A program made the position numbers and the translations under genes. A stretch of DNA of 64,000 nucleotides from Neocallimastix lanati (nom. inval.) (lineage: Eukaryota; Neocallimastigomycota; Neocallimastigomycetes; Neocallimastigales; Neocallimastigaceae), in the NCBI GenBank assembly GCA_016946835.1, contig JACVTC010000023.1, forward strand, positions 236,001-300,000, read 5' to 3'. Of the stretch, positions 32,671-43,688 are shown piece after piece. Each line of letters starts with the position of its first letter. Position 1 is the stretch's first letter. The notes below the pieces were generated by a model. The model searched no databases and was not told where the DNA came from. It saw nothing but the letters and a program-made list of their open reading frames with translations.

Positions 32671-33306
32671 TTTTTTTTTTTTTTTACTTTTTCCTTAATT
32701 TAAAACAAAAAAAAAAAAAAAAAAAAGAGATGAACAAAAAAAATTCTATTCTATTTTTTTTTTATTTATTATGCAATATAATATTCATTTATAAATAGTA
32801 TTATTTATTATTAAAATTTCTAAACAATAATTTATTGGTATAACATGACATATTTATTTATTCCAATAAAATATTGGCTTAGTTGACATTAATTTTAATT
32901 AATAATAGAATAATTTATAAAAAATAAAGATATTATTTCTAATATAAATAAATAAATAAATAAATTAAATATATTAAATAAATAAATAAATAATAAATAA
33001 TAAAAAAATAATAATAAATAATAAATAAATAATAATAAATAATAAAAAAAAAATAATTAATTTAATTATAAATAAATAAATATAAATATATTTTTATAAA
33101 TATAAATTATTTTAATTAAAATAAAGATATATTTGGTAAGAATTGTTAAGAATATATTAATTAAAATAATTAAAATAATAATACCAGGTAAAAAATATTT
33201 GGTAACTAATCTGTATGCAATTAATTTATTATTTAATTATTAAAGACTAACCTTGATCTTAATAATTAGTATTTTTTTTTATCAATAAAATAAATTGAGG
33301 GAAAAG

Positions 33307-33346
<40 letters not shown>

Positions 33347-34667
33347 AATAAAAAATAAAAATTATTTCTAAATTAATGAATTATTATACTTTAATAAAGT
33401 TTATGTCATCTGTTGATAGATGGGGACCTCCTAAGGATTCCATATATTTTAATATATAATAAATATATTATTTTTTATATACTTTTTATTTTTTAATGAA
33501 TTTTTAAAAAGGATTATTTATTCATATGAAAATGGAAAATATTTTACAAATAATGATATACATTTTATTAAAGTATACTATTCAATAAATTGATTTAGAA
33601 ACTTTTTCCTTAAATTTTTTTTTATTTTTTTTTTTTAAAGGAGTTTTAAAATACTTCATAATATATTTTTCATATTTTAGTTTAATATAAAAAAAGCTTT
33701 TAAAGTTTAATTATATATATAAAGTTGTATTAAATTTAATATAAATAAAGCTTTATGAATTTAATTATATTTGAACAAAATCAATATATTATTCAATATA
33801 TATTTTTTATTTAAAAATATAATATTAACTTTTTGTATAATATATTATAAAATTTAATTATGAAATAACTTTTGTAAAATATATTATAAAATGTAATTGT
33901 TAAATAATAACAATTTAAATATTAATCCTAATGATTTAATAATATTTATTAAAATTAATTTATAAACTTTCAATATTTTAATATATTAATATAAATTATA
34001 TATATTTAATCATTGTGTATTACATATTACATAATATAGAATTAAATAGAATTAAATACATTATATAGAGATATCACTAATGTATTTATTGTTACCAAAA
34101 TTATGTAATATTAAATCAATTTAAAATTATACTAATAATTTAGGAAATTATATTAAAAAGTATTATTTAATAATATTCAAATATTTTAATTAAAGTTATT
34201 AATAAAATATTAATAACTTTAAGTTTTATCTTTATTCAAATATAAAATTGTATGTATTATGTATATTTAAACAAATATGTTGTATTTCATAATGTGATTA
34301 TTATATGTTATAATTTTACGCCATAAATTATTTAATTTTTTTAATAGAATTATAAATAAATAAATAAATAATAAATAAATAAATAAATAATAAATAAATA
34401 AATAAATAAATAAATAATAAATAAATAAATAATAAATAAATAAATAATAAATAAATAAATAATAAATAAATAAATAATAAATAAATAAATAAATAATAAT
34501 TAGGTTCAGTAATAAATAAAAAAGAAAGTGCTATTATTTTTAAATATTTATTTTTAAAAAATAAAATATTTTTTGTAAAACACTTTTTAATTAAAAAAAA
34601 AATAGATAATTAAAACTAATTTATTCATATTAAATAATTAAATAAATAATAAATAACTTGAAACTAA
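32221..34667. other. Intergenic A+T-rich region with microsatellites
   Basis: No gene is seen. Near the start a short direct repeat (TAAAGCCTTTATAAT, about 32298 and 32328) lies upstream of the minus-strand gene. ATT array at 32637-32670, AAAT/AATAAT arrays at 32947-33060 and 34346-34500, A run near 33310-33340. A less A+T-rich patch (ATCTGTTGATAGATGGGGACCTCC) lies at about 33408-33430. Confidence 0.6.
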
Positions 34668-34988
34668 GTGATACCTATTATTATTAACAAAAAATTTAGA
34701 TTTAATTTTTCATCCAAAAAAAAAAAAAAAAAAAAGATAATTCTAAAGAACATAGATGGTACTGAATATAAAATTTTAAATAAATGTAAATCTTTCATTA
34801 TTTTAAACAATACGAAGATAATTTTAAAATATAGAAGTTTATATAATCATTTTGAAAAAGAATTTGATACATCTATATCAATTGCAAAACATAAAATTAA
34901 AGATGAAATTAAAAAAAATTCAATTCCTTTGAATATAAAAGTTTTTCATTGTGATTTCGAAAAAGACACATTTAGTGAAGCAGAATAA
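34668..34988 (+). pseudogene. ORF fragment without ATG beside the structured island
   Basis: An open frame of 106 codons runs from GTG 34668 to TAA 34986-34988 and contains no ATG at all, so it cannot be a standard complete gene. After a poly-Lys run its last ~80 residues have ordinary composition (IDGTEYKILNKCKSF, HKIKDEIKKNSIPLNIK), unlike surrounding repeats. It may be a decayed gene or a terminal exon with its start lost. It ends about 22 bp before the structured RNA island. No family recognised. Confidence 0.35.
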
Positions 34989-35009
34989 ATATTTCCTAAT
35001 ATATTTAGT

Positions 35010-35612
35010 ATGAACCAAGTTCTATCCTGGTTGTTAGTCCGCGGACTATCATACATAAGGCTTCTGTTTCGACTCCACCCTTTGACCATTTTCCGGTTTT
35101 TCCTGAATAAAAGGTTTTACGGTAGATGGTGGTTAGGGTTTCCATTTACAGGTTAAGTATATCCTCCTCCCCTTATATATAATATTCTTAAATTCCGGAG
35201 TAATATAGACTAGATACTGTCCTAACAGTGGGCCTGAGAGGGTTGCGCTAGTAACTGTCATTAATATACTTAAGAGGGAATTCCTAGCATATGGGTTCAT
35301 ATGCACGTAGCTAAACTATGAATAATCAATCTGCTAACTAAATACTGTTACCTAGTGGGATAACACGTGACTCAATTGGGTTAGGTTACTCCAGCCTCGC
35401 TTCTAGGGAGTTAGGCACCGAAAAAGCATTTCGAGAAAAATCGTGCTAGAAAATCTCAGCAATAATATGTATGGTTAGAGCGACAATGCTGAATATACAG
35501 TAAGGCTGTCCAGTAGGAACTATATCCGCCTGTGCTCTAGCACACGAAGCGTTGTGACTACCTTAATATTCCCATGTCTTGAGGGGGGCATAGGGCGGTA
35601 CACACCGGAAAT
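35010..35612. ncRNA. Candidate ~600-nt structured ncRNA
   Basis: This is the largest non-coding G+C-rich island of the window, with stops in all frames and many perfect hairpins: ACTGT/ACAGT near 35216, GCATATG/CATATGC near 35288, TGTGCT/AGCACA near 35532, AACCA/TGGTT near 35021, TAGTCCGCGGACTA near 35035, ACAG/CTGT near 35500. On the minus strand 35140-35131 reads AACCCTAACC, 1.7 units of the complement of TTAGGG, the kind of motif a telomerase RNA template would carry. A shorter CCTAACCC occurs on the minus strand near 35385. I see no RNase P, SRP, U3 or rRNA signature. Strand and exact ends are unknown; identity as telomerase RNA is only a hypothesis. Confidence 0.6.
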
Positions 35613-35738
35613 TAAAAAAAAAAAAAAAATAATATTATTACAAATTATTGTATTTGACACTATAAAAGAGTATTAAATTTTTTTTTTTTTTTTTAAATAA
35701 AAATTATATTATAATGAAGTAAAATATATATTTGGGGA

Positions 35739-36446
35739 GGGTGCATTTCGAAAATTTTTATTACAAAAATTTGTATTTTGTTGTATGGCTTAAATATTTA
35801 TAATTTTAAGCCACTTAGTTTTATTAAAATTTTAATGAATAATAATTAATTAATTAAATAAATAAAATTACAATTCCCAAAAATTTTCAAACACGTAATC
35901 GTACGTGGGGCGTATATATAATTGTATCATAATTTTGTCTCTTTTTTCTACAATTTTTAAAAGGCCATATATTCACAATATGGCGTGAATAATAATTGTG
36001 ATGATATTTTATGACATAAATATATAAGCCACCAAGAATTTGGCGAAATTCAACTGGACGAAATTCAACTTTTGGCGAAATACAACACTTCAATAAATAA
36101 TAATTAGGTTAGGTATTTCTATTTAACATTAAAAAATAAAATAAAAATTAAGAAATAAGAAAACTTTTTTTTAAACATTGAAAAATAAAATAAAAATAAA
36201 TAAACATTTTATTTTTTAATGCTTAAAAAATAAAAAAAAATAAGAAATAAGAAAACTCTTTTTTTTTAAACATTAAAAAATAAAATAAAAATATATAAAA
36301 TTTTTATTATCATTTAAAAATTTATTTATTCATTTATAATTTATTTATTAATTTATTTATTTAATACATTATAATACGCCATGTTTTCTGAAATGCACTA
36401 CAACAAAATACAAATTTTTGTAATAAAAATTTTCGAAATGACACCC
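35739..36446. mobile_element. Inverted-repeat DNA element with 47-bp TIRs
   Basis: The left terminus 35739-35785 (GGGTGCATTTCGAAAATTTT through TTTTGTTGTA) is matched by the right terminus 36399-36446 in reverse complement, apart from a single inserted base (GGGTGTCATTTCG). The element is about 708 bp with no credible ORF; the 68-codon frame inside is not gene-like. Just inside the right terminus, ATACGCCATGTTTTCTGAAATGCAC (36374-36398) resembles an M1 MITE terminus, so copies may be nested. It abuts the M1 copy at 36450. Confidence 0.72.
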
Positions 36447-36449
36447 AAT

Positions 36450-36605
36450 TGCATTTCGTAATGTGACTTATAAAATTTAAATATAAAGCCATACATTTTT
36501 AAGATATTCTATACAATCATAAATAAATATATAAATAAATAAAATATTTTTTAATTAAAAATTATTAAATAACTATTTCAAAAGAAATAATAATATATTC
36601 TATTA

Positions 36606-36652
<47 letters not shown>

Positions 36653-36737
36653 AATATTTATTATTTATTTAATTATTATTTATTTAATTATTAAAAAAAA
36701 CAACGACATACGAAAACACGCCACATTGCGAAATGGA
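36450..36737. mobile_element. MITE-like element, family M1 copy 2 (inverted relative to copy 1)
   Basis: The left end, TGCATTTCGTAATGTGACTT, and right end, CACGCCACATTGCGAAATGG, are inverted repeats matching those of the element at 22761-23080. The interior next to the left end (AAAGCCATACATTTTTAAGA, then ATTCTATACAATCATAAA) is the reverse complement of the right interior of copy 1. An AT dinucleotide array at about 36612-36650 has expanded inside it. Confidence 0.75.
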
Positions 36738-36845
36738 CTATATAGATAAAGTAATTTCGAACTTAATTTTTAAATATATAATTGATATTTAAAGTAAAAT
36801 TAGGCGGGAAACAAATAATAATGACCATATATTGAGATTTTTAGA

Positions 36846-36876
<31 letters not shown>

Positions 36877-39047
36877 AAAAAACATTTAAAAAATAAAAAT
36901 TAGAATTAAAATAAAAATATAGAATATATAACAAATAAGACGTCAGATTTTGTAAATAATAATTTAAAAAATTTAATTAAAAAACTCCTTCTTTTCATAA
37001 ATTAATATATGAATTAAAACAAGAAAAGTCTTTATTTTATAATGATTTCAAAAATAAAAAAAAAAGGCAGGAATTTGGTAGAAAAAAAAAAAAAAGATAA
37101 AAAAAAAAAAAAAAAAATTAGGAAAAACTGATGAAGTCAATATTTTAATTGAAAAATACAAAACTATGAAATCCAAATTAATTGATAATAGAAGACCTTG
37201 AAATGATATTATTAAATTATGATTTAAATGTTTAATTTATGTTATATAAATACTGATTTGTAATAAATAACCAGAGTAATGATCAACTGAAAAAGATTAT
37301 CTTAATTCTCGAACAAAATCATTATTAATAGTTAAAATTATTCTTAATTAAAAAAACATAATTGTTTAAAATTTTAATATTTTTTAAAAATTTAGTTTAA
37401 AAAAAAATATCAAAATGTAACTTTCTCATTAAATATTTATAAATAATTATTTTATTATTTTTATTTTTATATTTTTATTAATTAAAATATTTCTTTTTCA
37501 TTAAATACTTCTAAATAATTATTTTATTATTTTATTTTTTTTATTTTTATTATGATTTTTATTTTTTTATTTTTATTAATAACTTTTATTTCCATATCAT
37601 AAATTTTATAAATACTATATAACAAAATTTCTATTAAATATTTTTTTTTTATATTTTAAGAATATTTAAAGAATATATTTTTTTTTATATTTTAAAGATA
37701 TATAAACATTTTTAATTTTTACATGTCTTTTCCTTTTTTTTTTTATTATTTTATTATTTTTTTATTTTTTTTTATTTTAAATACTTTTCATGGAAAAAAT
37801 ATTATATTTTTTTAAATATATATATATATTTATCAATAATATTCTATTTTTAAATAATATATATATATATATATATATATTTAAATTACATAAAAAAAAA
37901 AAAAAATAAAAAAAATCTTTAATAATAATTTGACATTATTTATAAAAATTATATTTATAGATTTATTACTAATTTATTTATTGAATGAATGGCCACATTT
38001 TCAGAAATGCAACACATCAAATCATCATTTTAATTTTAATATATGTTCTTATTGAAGAAAAATTTAATTTACTAATAAATCTTAATTATTTTTAAGAATT
38101 AATAGTTTTATTATTAAAATACTCAATTATATATATATATATTTTTTTTGTTTTGATTTTTTTTTAAGGTCAAAAAGTTAGCTATAAAATTTTAATTAAA
38201 TATATCAAACAGTTTTAAAACTTTTAAATATTATTTAAAAAAGAATAAATATATAATTAACACATTTTTTGTGATAAATTTTCATATCAAATTAAGTGAT
38301 AATTAAATAAAAATATATTTTTTATTATTAATATATTAATATTTAAAAATAAAAAAAAATAAAAAAAATAAAAAAAAAAAAAGTAACATCATTATCTTTT
38401 TATCATAAATAATAGATAAATTAATGCATTTTTATTCTAAATAATGTATCAAATTTAATAATGCTAATAATATTAATAATTATTACTAAATAAAAGATTT
38501 TTTTATAATCTATTAATATATTAATAGTAGGAAAGAATCAAAAAATCAAATCAATATGTATATATTTATAGAAGAAAAACTTAATTTATTAATAATTATT
38601 GTATAAGAATCAAAAGTTTTAATATTGAAATCCTCAATTATATATACATATAGATGGTTTATAAGATTGATATCATATATCATTTTAGAGTACTTAATCA
38701 AGGATTAAGTTAATAAGCAACAAGCTATAAAAATAGTTATATTTTGCCTTATAATCTTTTTAATAATACTTATAATTTATTTATTATAGAATTTTTTTTT
38801 TTATTTTTTTAATCATTCCATTAAATCTTTCTTTTTATAGATTCCATTTCTACTTATTAAAAAACATTATATGATATATAAAAAATTATATATATTTTAT
38901 TTTGTTACAGATTAAATTTCTACTAATTGTATATCAATCACAAAATTATCTACTTACTTATTGATAAATATTAATTAAAGTATTATATAATTATATTAAA
39001 CTTTATTCTTTACAATTTTTTTATTATTATTTTTTTTTTTTTTTTTT
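36738..39047. other. Intergenic A+T-rich region
   Basis: No gene is seen. A solitary M1-like terminus (GGCCACATTTTCAGAAATGCAAC) lies at about 37991-38013. A less biased patch at about 37125-37320 (encoding DEVNILIEKYKTMKSKLIDN before a stop) may be a decayed exon, but nothing supports it further. The rest is AT and A/T runs. Confidence 0.55.
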
Positions 39048-39165
39048 TAGATTGGGATTAACAAGAGGGAAGGACAATAGAGCTTCCAATCTCTCTTTAA
39101 CGTGTCAGACTCTCATTAGATTATTAACCATATCGTTCCGATGACGACGCGGACCTCTCTCTTAT
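39048..39165. ncRNA. Candidate small structured ncRNA
   Basis: A sharply bounded island of about 118 nt with much higher G+C than its flanks, without an ORF. On the plus strand AAGAG-GGAAG (39063-39072) pairs with CTTCC (39083-39087) and CTCTT (39093-39097), and the helix extends by TTA/TAA. The right half contains CCGATGACGACGCGGACC. Size fits a snRNA or snoRNA, but no C/D or H/ACA box pair or spliceosomal motif is convincing on either strand. Confidence 0.5.
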
Positions 39166-39978
39166 ATATAATTAAAATTTTTAATATATACTTAATTTGG
39201 TTTAATTTTTATACATATATATAACTATTTCTATATTTGTTATTTAATTTATGTATTTTATGTATATATATTTGTGTTTTATGTATATAAAATGTATATA
39301 TATTAATTTATTATGAGAAAATTTTTAATAATTAATTTAATTTCTTTTTCTTTTTCTTTTTCTATTCTTTTCTTTTCTTTTATTATAATTTTCTTTTCTT
39401 TTCTTTTTTTATTTTTATCGTTATTTTTAATTTTATTATTATTTTTTTTTTATTTACAATATTCCGCAATATATACAATATATAAATATATTTATTCATA
39501 TATTAGTTTTGAAAAAAAAGTATATATTAACTTTATACTTTATAACTATTAAATATATATAAATATTACATAAAAATATTAATTATATAATGAGAAAAAA
39601 AAAAAAAAAAGACAATTTTTATTGAAAATATATTAATAAATAATAAAATGATATATAAATTTATATTTAATTATATTAAAATTTGTTGGTTAGGTATAAG
39701 CGGAAAATTTTCCAATAGAATTTAATTAATCAAATAATTAGTAATTTTAATTAAATATTATCATATTTAATTTCAATTTTAATTAAATAATATATGATTA
39801 CATATATTACAATACATTGAGTTGTATAAACATTTTTTTTGTATAGAGATAAACTTTGTTTTTTATAATTTATATATATATAATAATTTTTTCCTTTTTC
39901 TTTATTTCCACTTTTTTTTTTTGTTTACTCAAATAAATAATAAAGAGAAGAAAAAACAAAACAAAGGAATAAAAGAAA
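39166..39978. other. Intergenic region upstream of the aldo/keto reductase
   Basis: No gene is seen; a T/C-rich low-complexity stretch (TTTTCTTTTC repeats, about 39340-39400) gives a spurious ORF. The reductase promoter should lie in the last few hundred bases, which are A+T-rich without a distinctive motif. Confidence 0.55.
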
Positions 39979-40854
39979 ATGATTTTTGATCAAACTATAA
40001 AGTTAAATAACGGTGTTGAAATTCCAACTCTTGGTCTTGGTACCTGGTTAATTGAAGATAGTAAAGCTGCTGATGCTGTAGCTAATGCTATTAAAATTGG
40101 TTACCGTCATATTGATACTGCTGAAGCCTATGATAATGAAAAGGGTGTAGGTGAAGGTATTCGTAAGTCTGGTGTTCCAAGAGATCAAATTTTCCTTACT
40201 ACAAAACTTGCTGCAGAAATTAAAAATTATGAAGAAGCTAAAAAAGCTATTCAACAATCATTAGATGATTTAAATGTTGACTACGTTGATTTAATGATTA
40301 TTCATAGTCCACAACCATGGAATAGCTTTAGAGATGGTAAGCATTATGAAGATGGTAATGTTGCTGCTTGGAAGGCTTTAGAAGAATTCTATAAAGCTGG
40401 AAAAATTAGAGCTATTGGTGTTTCCAATTTTGAAAAGGTTGATATTGAAAACATTTTAGCTCATTGTACTGTTAAGCCAGCTGTTAATCAAGTTTTAGTT
40501 CATGTTAGTAATACTCCATTTGAACTTATTGAATACTGTAAAAGTCAAGGTATTGTTATTGAAGCTTATTCTCCAATGGGTCATGGTGAAATTCTTAAGA
40601 ATCCAGTATTAAATGAAATGGCTAAAGCCTATAATGTTAGTGTTCCACAATTATGTATTCGTTACACTATTCAACTTGGATTTGTTACTTTACCAAAAAC
40701 AGCTAATCCAGAACACATGAAGAGTAATGCTGATGTTGATTTTGTTATTTCTGATAAGGATATGGAAATTTTAAAGAATATTGAACGTATTAAGGATTAT
40801 GGAGATGCTATGAAATATCCCGGTTTCCAAAAATTAGCTGAAAAACATGATTAA
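39979..40854 (+). CDS. Aldo/keto reductase (NADPH-dependent, 2,5-diketogluconate reductase-like)
   Basis: This is a 291-residue complete AKR-superfamily enzyme, an (alpha/beta)8 barrel that reduces carbonyls of aldehydes, ketones or sugars with NADPH in the cytosol. Catalytic tetrad: D46 and Y51 (DTAEAYDNE), K76 (TTKLA), H109 (MIIHSP). The family signatures GYRHIDTAEAY, IRAIGVSNF and the cofactor-binding LPKTANPEH are all present. Length equals the usual 270-320. ATG 39979 is the first Met and the family's start. The compact loops and VPQLCIRYTIQLG resemble bacterial AKR5-type enzymes, so horizontal transfer is possible. Substrate cannot be told from sequence. Codons are richer in G+C than flanks. 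Confidence 0.95.
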   Translation: MIFDQTIKLNNGVEIPTLGLGTWLIEDSKAADAVANAIKIGYRHIDTAEAYDNEKGVGEGIRKSGVPRDQIFLTTKLAAEIKNYEEAKKAIQQSLDDLNVDYVDLMIIHSPQPWNSFRDGKHYEDGNVAAWKALEEFYKAGKIRAIGVSNFEKVDIENILAHCTVKPAVNQVLVHVSNTPFELIEYCKSQGIVIEAYSPMGHGEILKNPVLNEMAKAYNVSVPQLCIRYTIQLGFVTLPKTANPEHMKSNADVDFVISDKDMEILKNIERIKDYGDAMKYPGFQKLAEKHD

Positions 40855-41241
40855 TTCTTATTATCTTAAAAATGTATAGAAGAATACAATAAAAAAAAAA
40901 AGTAAATAATTAGATATTAATATTATAATAAACAATAAAATTTTGGAAATTTTGTGTTATTATTTTATTTTTATATCTATAAAAAAAAAAGTACGAAATC
41001 ATTAAATGTTATAAAAAAGGAATCAATACTAGTAAATAATTGTTGATTATTATGTAATCAAGGAACAATTATATTTATATAAAAAAAAATAACAAGATAT
41101 ATATAAATAAGAAATTAAAAATACATAAAATTAAAATATATCAATGTAAATTCTAAATACAATACATTTTGCAAATAAAAAGATAAATAATAATAATAAA
41201 AAAATTTTTAAAAAGTCATTACATGATATTTTTAAGTATTA

Positions 41242-41280
<39 letters not shown>

Positions 41281-41945
41281 TTAGAGTTTTGAAGTAAAAT
41301 TAATATTAATATGCATGAAAGATTAAAAAATGTTTCTATGTAATCATACAATATAATTATAAAAGCCTAATATAAAATTTATTATTTGCGTTTTAAATTT
41401 TATATTTTTTATTTTAAAAAAAAATTATTTAATTAGTTTATAATTAATATTTAATTATATTGTATAAAATATTGAAAATAATTTCTTATCTTATAAAGTA
41501 ATGAAAAATTTAATTGTTATATTTATTCATATTAAAATGAAAAGAATAATTGATATAGTTTATAATATGTTTATAAAAGAAGAAAATGTTTAAATCTTTA
41601 TAATATATAAATGAAAATATGAAATTATAATATTTAAAGTAATATTTAAAGTATATATATCTATTTTTCTATTTTTTTTTTTTTTTTTTGATGGATTATT
41701 GTTTCTATTTTTTCTAATATATAATATTCTAATATTAAATTGTATTCAATTTAATATTAGAATATTTTATATTATAGCAAATTGTTATATCTTAAGAATC
41801 ATCTATTTCATATTATAATGTGTATTTAGGTATTCAAATGTTCAATCATATTATTATTTTATAATGCTAATTCTTACTTCATACAAAGTTTAATTAGTTG
41901 ATTATTTAACTTTTTTGTATCAATGAAAAATTTTTTTTTTTTCCT
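40855..41945. other. Intergenic region with perfect 20-bp hairpin
   Basis: No gene is seen. AATATTCTAATATTAAATTG (41723-41742) and its exact reverse complement (41747-41766) enclose a 4-nt spacer. A T run lies at about 41246-41274. Otherwise A+T-rich without structure. Confidence 0.6.
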
Positions 41946-42361
41946 TTTGCTGCTTTTTGTGCTTCACTTCAAATCAAATGGTTAATTAAATGGAGAAAAT
42001 TCTTAACATATTATAAGGGATCAAATAGAGAATATTCCTTAGGTGTTAGTTTTTTCTTGGACAAAAAAAATTGTGTTCTCTATGGAAAAATTAGAGATGA
42101 AAATATTACGAAATATAAAGACGTAATTGAATTTTATTGGTCAAATAATGGTAAATGTCAAAAAATTAAAGATACAAATTATGATAAATACAAATATATT
42201 GAAACATAAAAATTATTTAAGCTCAATCACCCTGAATATCCTTAATTTAATTTAGATTTTAATTGGATTTTAAGATTAAGATCTGGTTTCAAATATAACA
42301 CTACTATTGCTATCAAACTTGGTAGAGTTTTTGACAATTATGCGAAAGTTATTTTTAAGGG

Positions 42362-42362
<1 letters not shown>
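41946..42362 (+). pseudogene. Decayed protein-coding gene, unknown family
   Basis: The codon-like frame begins near AAFCASLQIKWLIKW and runs through NREYSLGVSFFLDKKN, YKDVIEFYWSNNGKC and WILRLRSGFKYNTT to FDNYAKVIFKG, interrupted by two in-frame TAA codons (after KYIET and after HPEYP). Composition is normal for protein and unlike the flanking A+T DNA. It ends in a run of Ts near 42365. No start or family is recognised. It may be a dead gene or a transposon remnant. Confidence 0.5.
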
Positions 42363-42402
<40 letters not shown>

Positions 42403-42715
42403 ATTTAGTAATATATTATTTATATTTATTTTTTTATTTTTTATTTTTTATTTTTTATTATTTATTATTTATAGTATACAACTATTGTTGGAGAATCATT
42501 TTTTATGAAACCTATTAAATAATGGAATCTTAATCTATTAATATTAGTCATTCTTTAGATAGGAATACTTCAGAAATTTTTATTTTCTATACTATTCCTA
42601 TCCTATTGATAATTATTTATAATATTATCGGTTTAGTTTAATATAACCTATTAAACCATTAATTAATTCTTACAAACTAGGATTGAATTTTATACAGTAA
42701 ATTTAAGCTATATAT

Positions 42716-43163
42716 CATATAAAAATTTGTAATTAGTGATAATAGAATAATGTATGATTTATATATTTAATCATAATATTTCATTTATATATAAATATAT
42801 AAATCAATATATTTTATGTAGATTAAATTTAAAAGAAATTTTTTTTTTTTATTTTATTTTTTTTTTTTTTTTTAATAATTATTATTTCTATGAAGGAAAT
42901 TAAGAAATTAAAATAATTTTTTTTATATTTTTATTTATATATTAATGTAAATTCAATAAAAAATATAAAAAAAATTTATTTTAATTTCTTAATTTTCCTT
43001 CATAGAAATAATAATTATTAAAAAAAAAAAATAAAAAAAAAATTCTTTTAAATTTAATTAACATAAAATATATTGATTTATATATTTATATATAAATGAA
43101 ATATTATGATTAAAAATATAAATCGTACATTATTCTATTATCACTAATTACAAACTTTTATAT
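42716..43163. repeat. Large inverted repeat (foldback), arms about 205-215 bp
   Basis: The left arm from about 42716 to 42934 is matched in reverse complement by the right arm from about 42956 to 43163. Examples: TTTGTAATTAGTGATAATAG against CTATTATCACTAATTACAAA, and TTCTATGAAGGAAA against TTTTCCTTCATAGAA. The centre of about 20 nt is unpaired. Mismatches and small indels are few. It contains no ORF and would form a long hairpin in RNA or single-stranded DNA; a foldback transposon or MITE is the simplest reading. Confidence 0.85.
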
Positions 43164-43376
43164 TCAAAGTTAGAATTACCAATGAAATTTTAAAAGAGTT
43201 TTGAAATTTGGACATTTGTTAAAATGTCCAAAATTATTATTCAGTAATATTTATGTATTTAAATATATTATACACGTAAGTATATAATTTATTATGTTTC
43301 TTTTAAATACATATATGTAATATTTAATACTTATAAATAAATATGTATTAATTATTAATATGAAAAACTATTAAAT

Positions 43377-43484
<108 letters not shown>

Positions 43485-43522
43485 AAAAAAAAAAAAAACT
43501 ATAAATAAAACCAAATTTCTCT

Positions 43523-43553
<31 letters not shown>

Positions 43554-43688
43554 GTTATTAATAAACATTAAATATATAATATATATGTATAAATAAATAA
43601 TAATCAATTTTCTATAAAAATATTAGCATAAAATTTAGGTAAAGAAAAAATATTGATTATTATTATTATTATTATTATAGAATCAATA

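Noticed and set aside
35590-35610. GGGCGGTACACACCGG in the large island as 18S rRNA 3' end
   Set aside because: Only a partial word match; the universal decoding-site sequence and neighbouring helices are absent.
39313-39552. 79-codon hydrophobic ORF
   Set aside because: Phe/Ser/Leu/Ile low complexity from TTTTC repeats; no homology-like features.
42483-42700. Possible copia-type solo LTR starting TGTTGGAGAATC
   Set aside because: No matching terminal CAACA end, no target duplication and no second copy found.
43653-43688. Poly-Ile N-terminus of the large ATPase
   Set aside because: It begins with TTG and is just an ATT array; the first ATG is 43689.
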